Source of the DNA: Paratinospora sagittata
Taxonomy: Eukaryota > Streptophyta > Magnoliopsida > Ranunculales > Menispermaceae
Reading direction: 5' to 3'
Assembly (NCBI GenBank): GCA_035771175.1
Contig: CM069593.1
Coordinates: forward strand, 36,623,741 to 36,687,740
DNA length: 64,000 nt
The translations under genes and the position numbers were made by a program. Every line of letters begins with the position of its first letter. Position 1 is the first letter of the stretch. Under the pieces are notes generated by a model. That model made no database searches, was not told the origin of the DNA, and saw nothing but the letters and a program-made list of their open reading frames with translations. Shown in pieces: positions 1 to 12,740 of the stretch.

Positions 1-990
1 GTGAAAGTAGAAGACAACGAGATGGATTTCAATTTTAGGGCTGAGTTGGGTCTACTTGAAGATAAATTTAATAGTTCTGATGCCTCTGGAAGAGCTATAA
101 TTATACAGAAAATCAGAGAGATAGTTGCTCCATCGACCTTTTCTCTCACTGTGCCCGTAGACAAGAAGAAAACAAAAGGGCGACCGACTAGGAAGAGTGA
201 TCGGTCTACAAAATGCGATCCCTCGTCATTTGAGCATGTTTTGTCTGCGTACTCCACTCTTTCATCATTGCTAATAACCAAACTGAATAATGATGAACCA
301 AGGAAGGTCCACAAGAGACGCTTGCAAATGTCTCATGGATCTCATGGATATCTAGATTGACTCCCTCCTGGCTGGCATCAGTACATAGCCCATGTCAGAG
401 ATGTTATGGCCGATGGACATTATGGGTACCGAATCATCGTTGAGTCCATGGGTATGGGAACAAATGGTTGGAGTGAAGTTAGAGGTGACTTACTGAGAGG
501 GGTACAAAGGTTTGAGGCATACTAGACAGCGTTTTTCGATACTGTTGAGAGGGTTCAAGAGATTATGAGTTTTCTACAGTGTAGTGACCCTGTGCACCCC
601 AAAAGAAGTGGATAACTTTCCTAGATATGGGGTTGTTGATAGCATCAGCATACAATGTCGTGTTCGTGTTTTTATCTATACAGCAATGTCTTACATTTTT
701 GCCCCTCAGAACCGAACCTCCACCAATCCCATTGAGGCGAGTGATTGGCATTGGTTACGTGAATGATAACCACTTTGTGCAGGTAAAATTTGTTTTTTTT
801 TGTATTTTGTTTCAATATAAATTATAGAATAATGAAAATAATGATTGTAATGTTGTACTTTCCACAAGTTACGTTTTTCCATGCATCACCGATACCTCTC
901 ATATCCCCAGATTGTCATAGATTCCGACTACGACAGGCACATGGATGGGAAACCCTTATTTTGTTTTCAATGTTGATGGTAGCAGAGTGA
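1..990 (+). pseudogene. MULE-type OTU-domain protein, C-terminal fragment
   Basis: The first 119 codons are open from the window edge and carry a basic stretch (KKKTKGRPTRKSDRSTK) typical of the linker between a FAR1/MULE-like transposase and a downstream OTU cysteine-protease domain in plant transposon proteins. The OTU part follows in the same frame after a stop at 358-360: DGHYGYRII near 415-441, a second stop at 523-525, then a shifted frame with GLLIASAYNVV (from 630) and NDNHFVQ (about 762-782). A GT at 783 may be a donor; a further piece (HASPIPL, HGWETL) lies at about 880-955. The OTU catalytic cysteine of the DGxC motif is tyrosine here, while the His of NDNH remains. With stops and a frame change this is a dead gene end. 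Its 5' part lies outside the window. Family assignment is by motif recall, not by search. Confidence 0.6.
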
Positions 991-1097
991 TGAGCAATGC
1001 AGGTGATAGACAAGATGTAGTAGTTGACTTAGATGATGACTAGTTATTTTGAAATTGTTGATATGTAGGGGGATGTCAACATATTTTTTTGGAAATT

Positions 1098-3870
1098 GAT
1101 GCGTGCAAACCACAAGTGTACCGTTGCCAAGTCATAATATAAACCGATGAGAATTGGGTATCGTCCTCAGGGATTGAATTACTACACTAATTATATCGTT
1201 TCTCACCCTAATTTTATCTAGAAAAACCAAATTGTTATGATCAGTGAACTAGAATAATAATTAAGCTAAAACACTAATTAAAATAGCAATTTATTAGAAT
1301 TTTGTGGAGAAAAATCAATATTAAAAACATCTAGAGATTAGATTTCATCTAATTATCAATTATGCAATATTAGTCACTCGTTATCAAATTATTTCTCATG
1401 TTCATAACTCAAAATCTTATAATTCCTAACACCTTTTGTCGAGTGCCACGTTAAAATCTATTACCAAAACACTAGTTTCGATCTATCGATAAAAACCAAT
1501 ACAGTAGCAATGCATTAAGCTTTGTGATTTTTCCACAACTTCATAAGATATAGCGTATCTATCGATACTATGACCATCTCATGTCATATTTCTCATGTTC
1601 AAACCTAGAGAACCCTCTATCAAGTGTCGCCCCCCAAGTCTATGATCATTCGATCCGTGGCCAAGAGATTTAAAACATTAAGCATGGAGAAATATAAATA
1701 AACCAAGAATAAATTATTGATAATAAATAAAAAGTAATGTTATTGCATAATCTCTAATATAGGATCCATCTCTTCTCTAGACTAACAAGTTAGTTCACAA
1801 CTTGAAATAACAAAAACAAAAACATGTAGAGAAACAAGAAAATAAACATCAAAACTCAAACTAGTTGCTATTGAACTTGTCAAATCCTCTTTGTCTCTAA
1901 GTCGTCTTCTTCGTGTTCCTTTGCTCTTAGCCATCATTCTCTCTTCTCCAGTGTATTCTCCTCGAAAAATCCTAAATTTTCATATATAATATGCCCCAAA
2001 GTCATGTAGAATTCAAATTAGAAAGTGGAGAGAAAATACACAAAAACTTATTATTTTTCGCAAGTATAAAACCCAACGGCACCACGGCGCCATGAACGCC
2101 TCTTCTTCTTCTTTCCTTTTACCACCATGGCGCCGTGGCGCCATTTCCTGCCGATGCGACGCCCAAAACGTGCATTTTGTCTTCTTTTTTTGTGGACTTA
2201 GCCAATTTTCGTCTCTTTTTGACTCGTATTCTTCATGCTTCTCCTTTGCAACTTCTTGTACATATTTTCACCATCCAAAACTATGACTAACGCATCTAAA
2301 TACCTACAAAACAAAGAAAACCAAATCAATAACACACTAAAATATGAAATGGATCAAATCATAAACTAATAAACCAAATTAATGCATAAAAACCCAAATT
2401 ATCCTAAACTAACAATTACATAAAAACTATCATAAACACATGAAACTAATGCATAAAATGTCCTAAAACACACCTAAAGCATTCTCTAAAACCTATCTAA
2501 ATATTCAACTATCAAATACACCCAAATTTAGGACTTTGATCGTCCCGAGCAAAGGGAAAACAAAACTAAAACTCAACTAACATATCAATCATCAAACTAC
2601 CATCCTATTCTCAAACAAATTAAGAATTTGATTCGAAATATCATGCAAGATCATCATCATGGCATCTAAGATCACATTAAAAAATAATAACTCATAGAAA
2701 AATTTCGAGAGTGTTAGAAATTTCTAGAATTTCAATCCAACTCCTCACCTAACCTCATATTTCATTCTCAAACACACCATCACATAGTCAATCACATAAA
2801 ACCATTCATGAATTTCATAGACAAGTGCAAACAAGTATGAAGTGTAAGTGATCTCAAATAAATATATATAAAGTGAATCCCATAAGCAAATCTTTCATAC
2901 CACTCTCCACTAAGGTAGATCTCATGCCATTTAGAATCAATAGGTCTTTCTTAGGTCGTAATGTATGGCCAAGGTTCAAAGGTAGGAAAAAGTAGAAAAA
3001 TTTAGGCTTAAAACACCCTAAACACTTTGGCCTTTTAGAAACATCCACAATATTACATTTAGAACCCCAAATCCAATTTGGGCACATATATCCTCTCTTT
3101 AACTATTCAATCTTTTCATTCCATTCCCCATTCTTTTGTTTGCTTGTTTTTTTAAAATGTCACACCCCCAAACTTATTTCTTTTCACAACATAGATGTAA
3201 CACCCTTTTCTTCTCTTTTTCATTTTCTTTTCTTTTCTCTTATTTTTTTTTTCTTTTTCAATATAACTCATAAGCAAACTTCACATTTTTCTCTTCTTTG
3301 TCACCCTTTTTCTTCACTTTTCTTTCTCATTGCTCTTTCGTCCAAATAATAACACTCTAACATGATCAAAGTGTATAAGGTACATAAGTTGAGAAATAGG
3401 GAGATTAAACATGATAAGCTCAAATTTTCTGATGCATAGGTAACAAAGAAAAGGATATTCAGCTCAAAATGAGAATTATGGATACAATAAAAAGTAAGGT
3501 AGGCTATTTGGCTCAAACTTATCCAAACATGGCCTAAATCATGTTCCTCAAGTGATAATCAAACTTGTTGTAGGATTTCTAGAGATCTAATATATATAAC
3601 TTTACATGCACACATCCAATCTAAACAAATCATGATTCCACAAAATCAACCACACTAGACATGTAGTGAATTTCCAACAAAGCTAAGCACATAGTCGAAT
3701 CAAGCACACAGACTAAAGATATCTCTCTACACTCTCCTAGAGTTATGTTCATGTATATATTCTCTTATCATTGGCCATTCAGAAAAATAAAAATAATTGA
3801 ATCAAATCAGAATTTGTAAAATCATAGGGCATCCTAACCTAAAACGACCACATCTTTATCATGACAAGTC
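1098..3870 (-). mobile_element. Element A (Athila-like gypsy), 3' LTR
   Basis: This non-coding block begins TGATGCGTGC and is bounded on the right by a polypyrimidine run (3883-3900) that is the polypurine tract of a minus-strand element. About 1.1 kb of it (1310-2470) matches 44667-45735, the other LTR of the same element. Features inside include GC-rich palindromic GGCGCC blocks (2086-2145) and pyrimidine runs at 3130-3340. The TG and CA ends are plausible, but the right end (3865-3872) is uncertain by several bases. No gene is visible; the short ORFs here are composition artefacts. Length of about 2.8 kb is inferred from the tract position. Confidence 0.65.
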
Positions 3871-4219
3871 AAAAAAATCAAAATTCTCCCCCCAAACTTA
3901 AAACAAACATTATCCCTAATGCTTCACAAGTAAAACGTAATCAGAGAATGGATGGAAGTAAAATAGATAAAAGTAAGAAAACCCCCTATAACCCAAAAGG
4001 GTCGAAGTCGCATCAACTCTCCATCCTCTCCATGTAGCTCGCATGATAAACCCTAAACTTGATCTAGAACCTGGGAATAAGATAACAAAAGACAAGTCAT
4101 TGGTAAAGGTAAATACTAAACAACTAAATAAACAGAATAAAAAAAATAGAAAACTTAAAAGTAACCGATGGGTTGCCTCCCAACAAGCGCTTAGTTTAAA
4201 GTCCTCAGCCTGACATTCA
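3871..4219 (-). other. Element A polypurine tract and pol 3' UTR hairpin
   Basis: On the minus strand this stretch follows the integrase stop. It holds GGGTTGCCTCCCAA (about 4168-4181 on the plus strand), a short stem-forming motif I associate with the region downstream of pol in Athila-type elements, then AGTTTGGGGGGAGA (3885-3898), a good polypurine tract next to the LTR. No env-like ORF is seen between pol and the tract, although many Athila elements have one. Confidence 0.55.
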
Positions 4220-5596
4220 TCAATCTCCTGAATTAGGGTCCTCCAAGTATATATCTTCCTCATGCGCATGGTCTTTCCCATAGTAGTGTTTCACCTGATG
4301 GCCATTGACTCGAAAGAGAGAGCCTTCTTTGCTACGCAACTCTATTGTGCCATATGGAAACACTCTCTTAATAAAAAAAGGACTCGACCACCTAGACTTC
4401 AATTTACCCGGAAACAATGTCAACCTTGAATTGTATAAAAGAACTTCTTATCCCGGCTTGAACTCTCGTTTCACTATCATTCTTTCATGCCATTTCTTTG
4501 TTCTCTCCTTGTATATCTTGGCATTCTCGTATACATCTTGGCAAAATTCATCCATCTCATTCAATTGTAGAAGTCTTTGGTCAATGGATGCCTTCAAATC
4601 ACAATTTAGTTTCTTAATAGCCCAAAAAGCACGGTGCTCCAACTCAACCGGTAAATGGCATGTTTTTTCGAACACTAAACGATACGGAGACATCCCAATG
4701 GGTGTCTTAAAAGTCGTCTAGTAAGCTCATAAAACGTCATCGAGCTTTAAAGCCCAATCCTTTCTCTTAGTATTCACAGTCTTCTCTAGGATTTGCTTCA
4801 CCTCCCTGTTACTAATCTCAGCTTGTTTATTGCTTTGAGGATGGTAGGTCATGGCAACCTTGTGTTTCACCCCATACTTGGCAAGTAGTGCATTAAAGAG
4901 CTTGTTACAAAAGTGGGATCCTTCATCACTAATGATTGCCCGAGGAGTTCCAAAACGTGTAAAGATTTTCTTTTAAAGGAACTTCAACACTACCCTTGCA
5001 TCATTTGTAGCCGTGGAAATTGCTTCCACCCACTTTGAAACGTAGTCAACTGCGAAGAGAATATATGTCTTCCGACATGAAGAAGGAAATGGTCCCATGA
5101 AATCTATACCCCGAACGTCAAATAGCTCCACCTCCAGGATATTAGTCAATGGTTGCTCATGTCTCCTCGAAATAGTACCAAGACGTTGGCATCGGTCACA
5201 TGTCTTCACAAAAGCATAACTATCCCGAAATAATGTAGGCGAATAGAACCCACTTTGAAGAACATTTTCCACTGTCCTATTAGCCCCAAAGTGACCACCA
5301 TATGGAGATGAATGAAAATCATGGAGAATGGACAGCACGTCCTCCCCCGGTACACACTTCCTAATAATTTGATCATTGCAACTCTTAAATAGCAACGACT
5401 CATCCCAAAGGTAGAAGCGCACATCATGTAGAAACTTCTTCTTCCTTACATATGATAGATCCGGAGGTAAGACACCACTAGCCAAATAATTCACATAGTT
5501 GGCATACCATGGAAGTTTCACAAACAACCCATATAGTTGCTCATCCAGAAAAGTTTCTAATATAGGGCCCACGTCTTCTTTCTCATGTAGATGCAA
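4220..5596 (-). pseudogene. Element A integrase
   Basis: Three minus-strand blocks in order give one integrase. 5596-4973 has the zinc-binding H...H...C..C region ([20 protein letters not shown]) and the first catalytic Asp (GIDFMGPF). 4972-4700 in a broken frame has ISDEGSHF (second Asp) and HPQSNKQAE (catalytic Glu). 4693-4448 and 4423-4220 give the C-terminal part ([15 protein letters not shown], then SRWSSPFFIKRVFPYG). The motifs match Athila/Tat-lineage gypsy integrases. Stops and frame changes, for example near 4965, 4720 and 4445, show it is inactive. It is the last gene of element A, followed by the polypurine tract and LTR. Confidence 0.85.
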
Positions 5597-6956
5597 CCGA
5601 GATAAGTAATCTGCAACTACATTCTCAATCCCTTTCTTGTCCCTAATCTCTATATCAAACTCTTGAAGTAAGAGGACTCATCTATCAACCGAGGTTTGGC
5701 ATCCTTCTTCTTAAACAAGTAGTGGATGGTGGCATGGTCGGTTTATACAATCACTTTACACCCAATGATCTAGGATCTAAACTTATCACAAGCAAAGGCC
5801 ACCGCTAGTAATTCCTTCTCGGTTGTAGTGTAATTTTGTTGAGCCCCATCAAGTGTCCTACTTGCATAGTAGATGGCCCGGAACAAGTTCTCTCTACTTT
5901 GCCCAAGAACTGCTTCTATTGCATAGTCGCTCGCATCACACATGATCCAAAACGGTTCACTCCAATTCGGTATCATCATGATAGATGTTGATATCAAAGC
6001 TTTCTTTATTAACTCAAAAGCTTCCTCACAATGCTCATCAAACACAAATAGAGTTTCTTTCTCAAGTAGGTTGCAAAGAAGCTTTGCAATCTTGGAAAAG
6101 TCCTTTATGAATCTTCTATAAAACCCCGCATGCCCCAAGAAACTCCTTATGTCCTTAGCACTCTTCTGATGTGGAAGCTTTTCAATAGTAACAATCTTTG
6201 CCTTGTCTACCTCAAGCCCCTTAGAAGAAATTCGATGTTCAAGAACAATTTCCTCATGCACCATGAAGTGACACTTTTTCCAATTAAGCACAAGGTTCGT
6301 TTCTTCACACCTCTTCAACACAAGGGAGAGGTTATGTAAGCAAAGATCAAATGAGGACCCACAAACCAAAAAATAATCCATGATGTCTTCCACGAAATCA
6401 GAAAATATAGCCATCATGCACTGTTGAAAAGTCACCGGTGCATTATATAATCCAAACGACATGCGCCGAAAAGAAAAAGTACCATACGGGCAAGTGAATG
6501 TAGTCTTCTCTTGATCCTTCGGGGCGATGGCTATCTGATTATACCCCGAATACCCATCTAAAAAATAATAATAATGGAAGCCCGCCAACCGATCTAGCAT
6601 TGGATCAATAAAAGGATGAGGAAAGTGATCCTCCCTTGTGGCCTTGTTGAGTTTCCAGTAGTCTATGCAAACTCTCCAGCCCGTCACTATTCTAGTAAAA
6701 ATCGGCTCATTTTCATCATTCATCACCACAATCATACCACCTTTCTTGGGTACCACGTGAATCGAACTTACCCACGAACTATCTGAAATAGAGTATATGA
6801 TTCCCGCCTTGAGATTTCAACTTTGACAACCTCCTTCATGGGTAGATTTAGCCTTCGTTGATGCTCAATTAAAGGTTTGCAAGATTCCTCCATCAAGATC
6901 TTATGCATACAAATGGAAGGACTTATCCCCTTTATGTCGGCTATGGACCACTCCAA
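5597..6956 (-). pseudogene. Element A reverse transcriptase-RNase H
   Basis: The main open block 6756-5770 (328 codons) has the gypsy RT order: WRVCIDYWKLNKATREDHF, FLDGYSGYNQIAIAPKDQ, TFTCPYGTFSFRRMSFGL, then the catalytic box. That box reads IMDYF where active relatives have a double Asp, so the second metal-binding Asp is Tyr and the enzyme should be dead. RNase H follows (MCDASDYAIEAVLG, YASRTLDGAQQNYTTTEKEL). Its tail runs through stops at 5769-5597 (TDHATIHYLFKKKDAKPRL). The upstream piece 6956-6768 is the region before RT. The sequence matches the Athila-like (non-chromovirus) lineage by recalled motif, with no chromodomain. Confidence 0.88.
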
Positions 6957-7108
6957 AGTGAACTTTTACTCTCTCAAGATGCGTAATAGTTTTTCTTCCT
7001 CCACACTAGACAAGGTCGATGATACAATGACCGACATAGTAGACTTCTCACCCAAAAATGCATAGCGAAGATGCTCCGGTAAGGGTTTCAACTTCGGTGA
7101 AGGCTCTA

Positions 7109-7888
7109 CTAACTCGGGTGGTGAAGAAGCTTCAATATCTCTGGTTTGATGGTTGCACTCTCATGATTATGGGCCTCAAAAGCTAAGGCATAATGTTGGA
7201 CTTCATTATGAACCGTCTCATCTCTAGATATCGAACTCACAAGACACTTCTCTAAAAGATCTCTTGGTGTAGCCTCATCATGTACCTCGGTCACACATGC
7301 ATCAACCACTTCCGCTAAATCAATCAGGTGACATGTATTCTCCTTCGATGGGAATTTAAGAGTCTTGTATATGTTAAACAACACTTCTTCATCATTCACT
7401 CGCAAGGTAAGCTCGCCACGTTGCATGTCGATCAAAGCTCTCCCGATAGCTAAGAATGGTCGCCCAAGTATAAGAGGAATATCACCATCTTCCTCCATGT
7501 CCAAAACTACAAAGTCCACCGGGAAGATGAACTTTTCCACCTTCACTAGCACGTCCTCAATGATACCCCGAGGGTAAGTAAGTGATCTATCCGTTAGTTG
7601 CAAAGATATTGTAGTTGGCGTCACCTCACCAAGCCCCAATTTCCTGAAAATGGACAAAGGCATCAAGTTAATGCTTGCACCCAAATCACTTAAAACTTTA
7701 TTAAAATTTAAAGAACCACTGGTGCAAGGTATAGTGAAACTCCCTGGATCTTTTAGTTTTTGAGGTAGCTTCTTCTGTAGTATGGCACTACACTGTTCAG
7801 TAAGCTTCACCATCTTGTAGTCCTCTAGCTTCCTTTTCTTCGTCATTGCATCCTTCATGAACTTGACGCAATTTGGCATTTGCTCCAA
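7109..7888 (-). pseudogene. Element A aspartic protease region
   Basis: A 259-codon minus-strand frame carries the retropepsin motif DLGASINLMPLSIF, the DLGAS form typical of Athila/Tat gypsy elements, followed by PLILGRPFLA, the second conserved protease loop. It lies between gag (right) and RT (left), as expected for a minus-strand gypsy polyprotein. The frame is open across the protease core, but flanking frames are broken (stops between 7109 and 6956 and near 7889). The protease may therefore be sequence-intact while the polyprotein is not. Confidence 0.85.
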
Positions 7889-8886
7889 TGCATCTGCAAA
7901 AGGGATGTTAATGTGAATCTTTTTGAAAATTTCTAGAAACTTGGCAAAATGCTCGTCAAGCTTCTTCTTTTGAAATATCTGAGGAAATGGAATAGAGTTG
8001 AGAGTTTAGGAGGGTTATCCGTGAAAGTGATGGAACCAGGCCAGTAGGGCCTCTCATGTGGCTTCTCCCCCTTTGATGCCTCAACTTCCTTCTCTTCACT
8101 CGGCTCAGTCTCAGCTGTTGTCTCTTCATGCTCTTCATTGGGTGGTGTACTTAGGCTCAAATCAGTCCCCTTTACTTTCTTTCCACTTCTCAAAGAAATG
8201 GCTTGGCATTGCTCTTTCTGGTTTACCTCAGTGTTGCTAGGTAGAACCCCCTTTGTTGGGCATTCATGTTTGAAGCTAGTTGCCCCACTTATACTTCCAA
8301 ATTTTTGATAGATGCCCTAGTTTCAATCATAAACGACCCCAGCATATCCTCCATAAATGGCCTCTTTTTTTGAGCTTGATTATAAAAACAGGTGGAGGTT
8401 GCAATGCATTCCTCGTGCTGGCATAGGAGAAGTTCTCATGATTTCAGATGCTTGGGTGGTACTGATTCGAAACTCCTTGATTGCTTCTATAGTTGTACCC
8501 CCGATTGTTAATGTATTGAACTTCCTCCTCATGTGCTTCATTCCCCGAAGAACCCATGTGTAAAGTCTTCGCCTTTTCAATAGACGGTTGTGCACTTTGA
8601 GTAGTAAGCATAACAAGTTGGTTGGCAATGCTTGACATCTGTGCAAAAAGAGATGTGAATGGATCAACTTCATGTAGACCGACCACCTTTTTTACTATTG
8701 ATCGTGCACCCAGAACCTCATATGTGTTGGTAGCCATATCCTCCAACATGTTCAGTGCTTCAGTAGCCGTCTTTGTCAACAATGATCCACCGGCCGCCGC
8801 ATCAACTAGTGTCCGAGTAGAAAATGTCATACCATTGTAGAAAAGTTGAATTTGTAGCCAATCCTGAAATCCATGCTGAGGACACT
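7889..8886 (-). pseudogene. Element A gag, C-terminal part
   Basis: This is the distal half of a gypsy gag on the minus strand. It begins at the TSD of element B with CPQHGFQDWLQIQLFYNGM and continues with TRTLVDAAAGGSLLTKTA, both conserved in Athila-type gag, then a glutamine/asparagine-rich linker (YINNRGYNYRSNQ) in shifting frames (8965-8444, 8673-8380, 8193-7933). The N-terminal half is 35 kb away at 43971-44546; the codons join in frame when the intervening insertion is removed. Frameshifts near 8450 and 8200 mark decay. Confidence 0.88.
8882..8886. repeat. TSD of element B, left copy
   Basis: ACACT directly precedes the LTR start TGTAACGACC at 8887 and is repeated at 43971-43975, directly after the LTR end GTTGCGACA. 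Confidence 0.93.
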
Positions 8887-9944
8887 TGTAACGACCCACT
8901 TTCGCATATAATGTCAAGGAATTGGTCAATTGAATGGTATTAAGTGTTTCTAATCCAATGTACATTTTGCAAGCACTTTACCACTTTTTTGGTGGAGTTA
9001 AGTGTAATGGCCCTAAACCTAGAAAATGAACTTTAGGTTTTCCATTCAAGTTGCCACTCAATTATGTTGAATAAATGACTGATTCTAAGTGATTGATGGT
9101 CCAATTCACTAATTTTGAATGGTGGAAAGGCTAAGTGTAGTGTAAAATTGACCCAGGGCTTGATTTTGAGATTTTGCCCAAAATTGTGGCTTTTGACCTA
9201 AATCAAGTCAATTGATTAAATTGACTTGAAACTTGTCTAATTGAACCCAAATTGAGTGAAATTGTGGGTTTATAATGGTTAGACTAGTGTTAGAATTGCA
9301 TGAGTTAGTTCAATTTAACCATGTAGAGATTTATCTAATTTGGGGCTTTTTAGGCATTTAGATTGGAATTGGTCAATTGAATGGTATTAAGTGTTTCTAA
9401 TCCGAATTGGTGTGGATTAGATGTGATTTGGGTTAATAATTATGTATTTAGACATAATGGACTGAAATTGATCATTTGTGTATGAAATTGATTCATTTCA
9501 GGTGTATGTGAGTCAATTGGCCAATTGGAATGTAAATGATGTGTGAAATTGGCTAGTGAATTGGTTGTGAGTATTTGTCACCTTTGTTTACCATTATGGC
9601 ATTTTATTTATATAAATTGGTTTGTGCAAGGGCATGCATCTTATATATATATATATATATATCTGTGTGTGTGTGTGTGTGTGTGTGTGCATTGTGATTT
9701 AAAAGCATGAGCATGGAATATATGCATTGATATTGCCTTGGGTGTTTTGGATTAAATACCTTAGCATTGTTGTCTTTCTATTTACTTATTTTTCGGGGAA
9801 ATGTGAAGCCGGAATACTTGGATTGGTGTTCCGTGGAAAGGACTTTCCGAATCACTGAGGAATGTAAGGGTAGAAATATTAGGAGGATTAGTGTTGGGTA
9901 ATGCGCAAGTCGAAACCTATTGGCCAATAGGGGAAGTAAATGCA
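8887..9944 (+). mobile_element. Element B 5' LTR, first part
   Basis: Starts TGTAACGACCCACTTTCGCA like the 3' LTR at 41575. Bases 8916-8956 replace about 631 bp present in the 3' LTR (41604-42234). From 8957 to about 9543 it is identical to 42237-42823. It contains a (TA)n(TG)n microsatellite at 9641-9689. It is interrupted at 9944/9945 by element C. Confidence 0.92.
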
Positions 9945-11889
9945 TGTGACGCCCCAAAAGTTATTTCCTCTAGCCCATAACCCAATTGCATTTTGCCCAA
10001 ACTCTATGTTTTTGCCTTGATATGTTTGGTGTTTATTTGATGGTTGTTTAATGTTTGTATATTTGATGCTTGATAATATATATAAATATGTGCATTATAA
10101 ATTGTATATGGGTCATGTTAAATTAAAGTATAATGCATACGTTATTATTTATTCATGGGCCCATTAAACCATGAATTGATATGGGTTAGGATTGATTGAA
10201 TAAAAGGATAAATAAAAATGAAAATTTGGTGTATTAGATGGATTGGACATTTAAAATACATGCAAGCATAAGATTGGTTAAAGTACATGTGGTTGGTATG
10301 GGTAGTATGAGACCAACACATGTCAAGTTGGTGCATGAGAATGAACAAGTGTCCCATGCCCCATTTCTCTTCTCCAACACATGTCAAGTTGGTGCATGAG
10401 ACCAACACATGTCAAGTTGGTGCATGAGAGTGCGCAACTGTCCCATGCCCCATTTCTCTTCTCCAACACATGTCAAGTTGGTGCATGAGAGTGGACAAGT
10501 GCCCCATGCCCACTTATCTTCTCCAAGGAAGTCCTAGAGTGTGAGATGAGTGGAGGGAATGGAAAAAATAAGAGAAAGGAAAGAAGAAGAGAAAGAAAGA
10601 GGAAGTTGCTTTGAGGAAAGTCTCAGCAACGTTTTCATCAAAGAGCTGGATCTTGGTGATATGTGGTCGGATTGAGCTCAACCTTTGTCAGCAAATTCAT
10701 ATCTTATGGTTATTCATTCTGGTCGGTGGAGATCTTGATTGAAGTTTTCTTTTATGAGAGATATAACCTCCCAAACAAAGTTGGTCGGAAAGTCTGAATT
10801 TCTCGCACAGTTTAGATCAAACAAATAGATCTCCTAAACCTACCGTTGGATGGATATGATATTTTAGAGGATGGTTCAAAACTAATATTTCTCCATTATG
10901 AAAGGTTGAGATGTTGATGGGTCAAGTATTTTGAGTGATATAGTCATCTGAGTTCAAGTATTTGCAGCAGGAAAGGAGAAATTGTCTGATTAGAGACTTG
11001 TTCATCAAAGAGGCCTATCTCTTCGGTCCACCGTTGGATTGAGCTGTTTTTTGGAGATAAGGTTTGCTTCTTAACATACTTCAATCTGTAGAGTTGATTT
11101 TGTGATAAATTATTTCTGTTGGCAACTTGATACATTTGAACAGAATATTAAATGGAAAATTGGTAGGGTTGTCTGTATTAGACCTAAATTTAGAATATGA
11201 ACTTAGACCTTTCCAAATAGCTTACATGTCAACTATGTTGACCTAGTTTCCATTGTTGATGAGCCCATGATGCAAAATCAGTGATATACATGGCTGAACA
11301 TGGTGACCTAGTGTAAATCGGCAATATGGCCTAAGTATGGAAAATTTCATATTTTAGGGCTTTTGATGCTTTTGGCCTAGAATCATTGAATTGATGCAAT
11401 TTATGTCTAATTAAGCATGATTAGGGTTGATTATGTACTGATTTGGTCGTTGTGACCATATCATGGGTTAGGCTTACTTGTGATCAAATGGCCCAATTTG
11501 GGCATGTTTATACCTAAGGAATTGAAAATCGGTATTTTTGATTAATTGAATGGTTTATGAATGAAACTATGCATTAGAGGCCTAAGTCATGTGATTTAGG
11601 CCTATTGTTTATATGTGGGCTGATTTAAGGTTGATGTGTAATGTCTACGTGATTGAGCATAGAAATTGATGTATGGTTGGATATTGATGATTGTTTCAGG
11701 ATCTTGATGGGGTTGATTCGGTTTGGTGTCCGTGTGTGGTTAGATAATCTCGCGAGGCTTGGTTGTGAGTAGACTTTATTTATGATTATATCTTTTATGT
11801 CATCATATCACTTATATATATTGTATGTTGAAAGCATGAATGTGTTCTAATGTTTTGAATGATGCATTAACACTACAAGGAAAAAGACT

Positions 11890-12185
11890 TTTAGTAGCGA
11901 AATGTTGTCGTAAGTAAAAGTTCAAAATTCGTAAGTAAAAGTGTAAGTAAAAGTATTGCTATAAATGTTTAGGCTTATTCTTACAAATGCAATTTCGTGA
12001 GGAAAACACCGTAAGTAAAGGTTTTAGTCACGACATAGTTCCGTGAGTAAAAGTATCATTTTTACTTACGACTCCATTTTCGTAAGTAAAACGTTTCTTT
12101 CGCGACTAAAGGTTGACAGAATTTGCAACAAATCTAACCCTTTACTTACAATGAAATTCGTAAGTAAATGTAATTAATTCATTAC
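11890..12185. repeat. CACTA subterminal repeats, left end
   Basis: Short direct and inverted copies of CGTAAGTAAAAG or its complement TTTACTTACG occur repeatedly, for example near 11908, 11928, 11942, 12009, 12058, 12079 and 12150. In En/Spm elements such subterminal motifs bind the TNPA-type protein; that role is inferred here. Confidence 0.8.
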
Positions 12186-12440
12186 TAAATGTTATACAAA
12201 GCTATAAAATAAAAAAATAGCTAATAAAAACATTTTTCTGTAATATTTTTAGAATTTTAATTTTGACAAATAATAAAATTTAACACTAGAAGGAATGAAG
12301 ATTTTCATTTATCAAATCTATAATTTCTACAACCATAAAGTTCTAAAGTAGTAAGTATACAAAAATTAAAATTTGCACAAGGCAAAATTTACAAAAGTAA
12401 CAAAATATAGAAACATGACTATCATGCAAGCGAAAGATAA

Positions 12441-12740
12441 CTAAGATGTGGTCTCCGTAGAAGTAGATGATGATGGTGGCAAGATATTCTCTTTGATCTG
12501 ACGAACGTCATCCTCAATATTTGTGACCCTATCTATTAGTTTTGCCACTAAACTCTCCATTTCTGTGTTGTTCTGACCACCATATGAAGATCTATGTGTT
12601 CTTGAGGGAGCTCGTGACATCTCTTTTGATAAGCCTTTTGCCGTCTTAGCCCATCCCTTTTGATAACCGGAGCGATAACTAAGAACACATTCCATAATCT
12701 GAAAGTCTGTGATATATAGCATGTTCACTTTATCTTCAGT
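12441..12740 (-). pseudogene. CACTA ORF2 (TNPA-like, Transposase_24), 3' exon
   Basis: The minus-strand frame contains ECVLSYRSGYQKGWAKTAKG, resembling the conserved LGxRSGYVRG block near the C-terminus of plant En/Spm ORF2 proteins. A likely coiled-coil tail follows (MESLVAKLIDRVTNIEDDVRQ), ending in a Ser/Thr-rich tail with a stop at about 12441. Together with 15535-15281 it forms one multi-exon gene reading toward the left end. Exon borders between them were not resolved. TNPA-like proteins bind the subterminal repeats. Confidence 0.6.
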
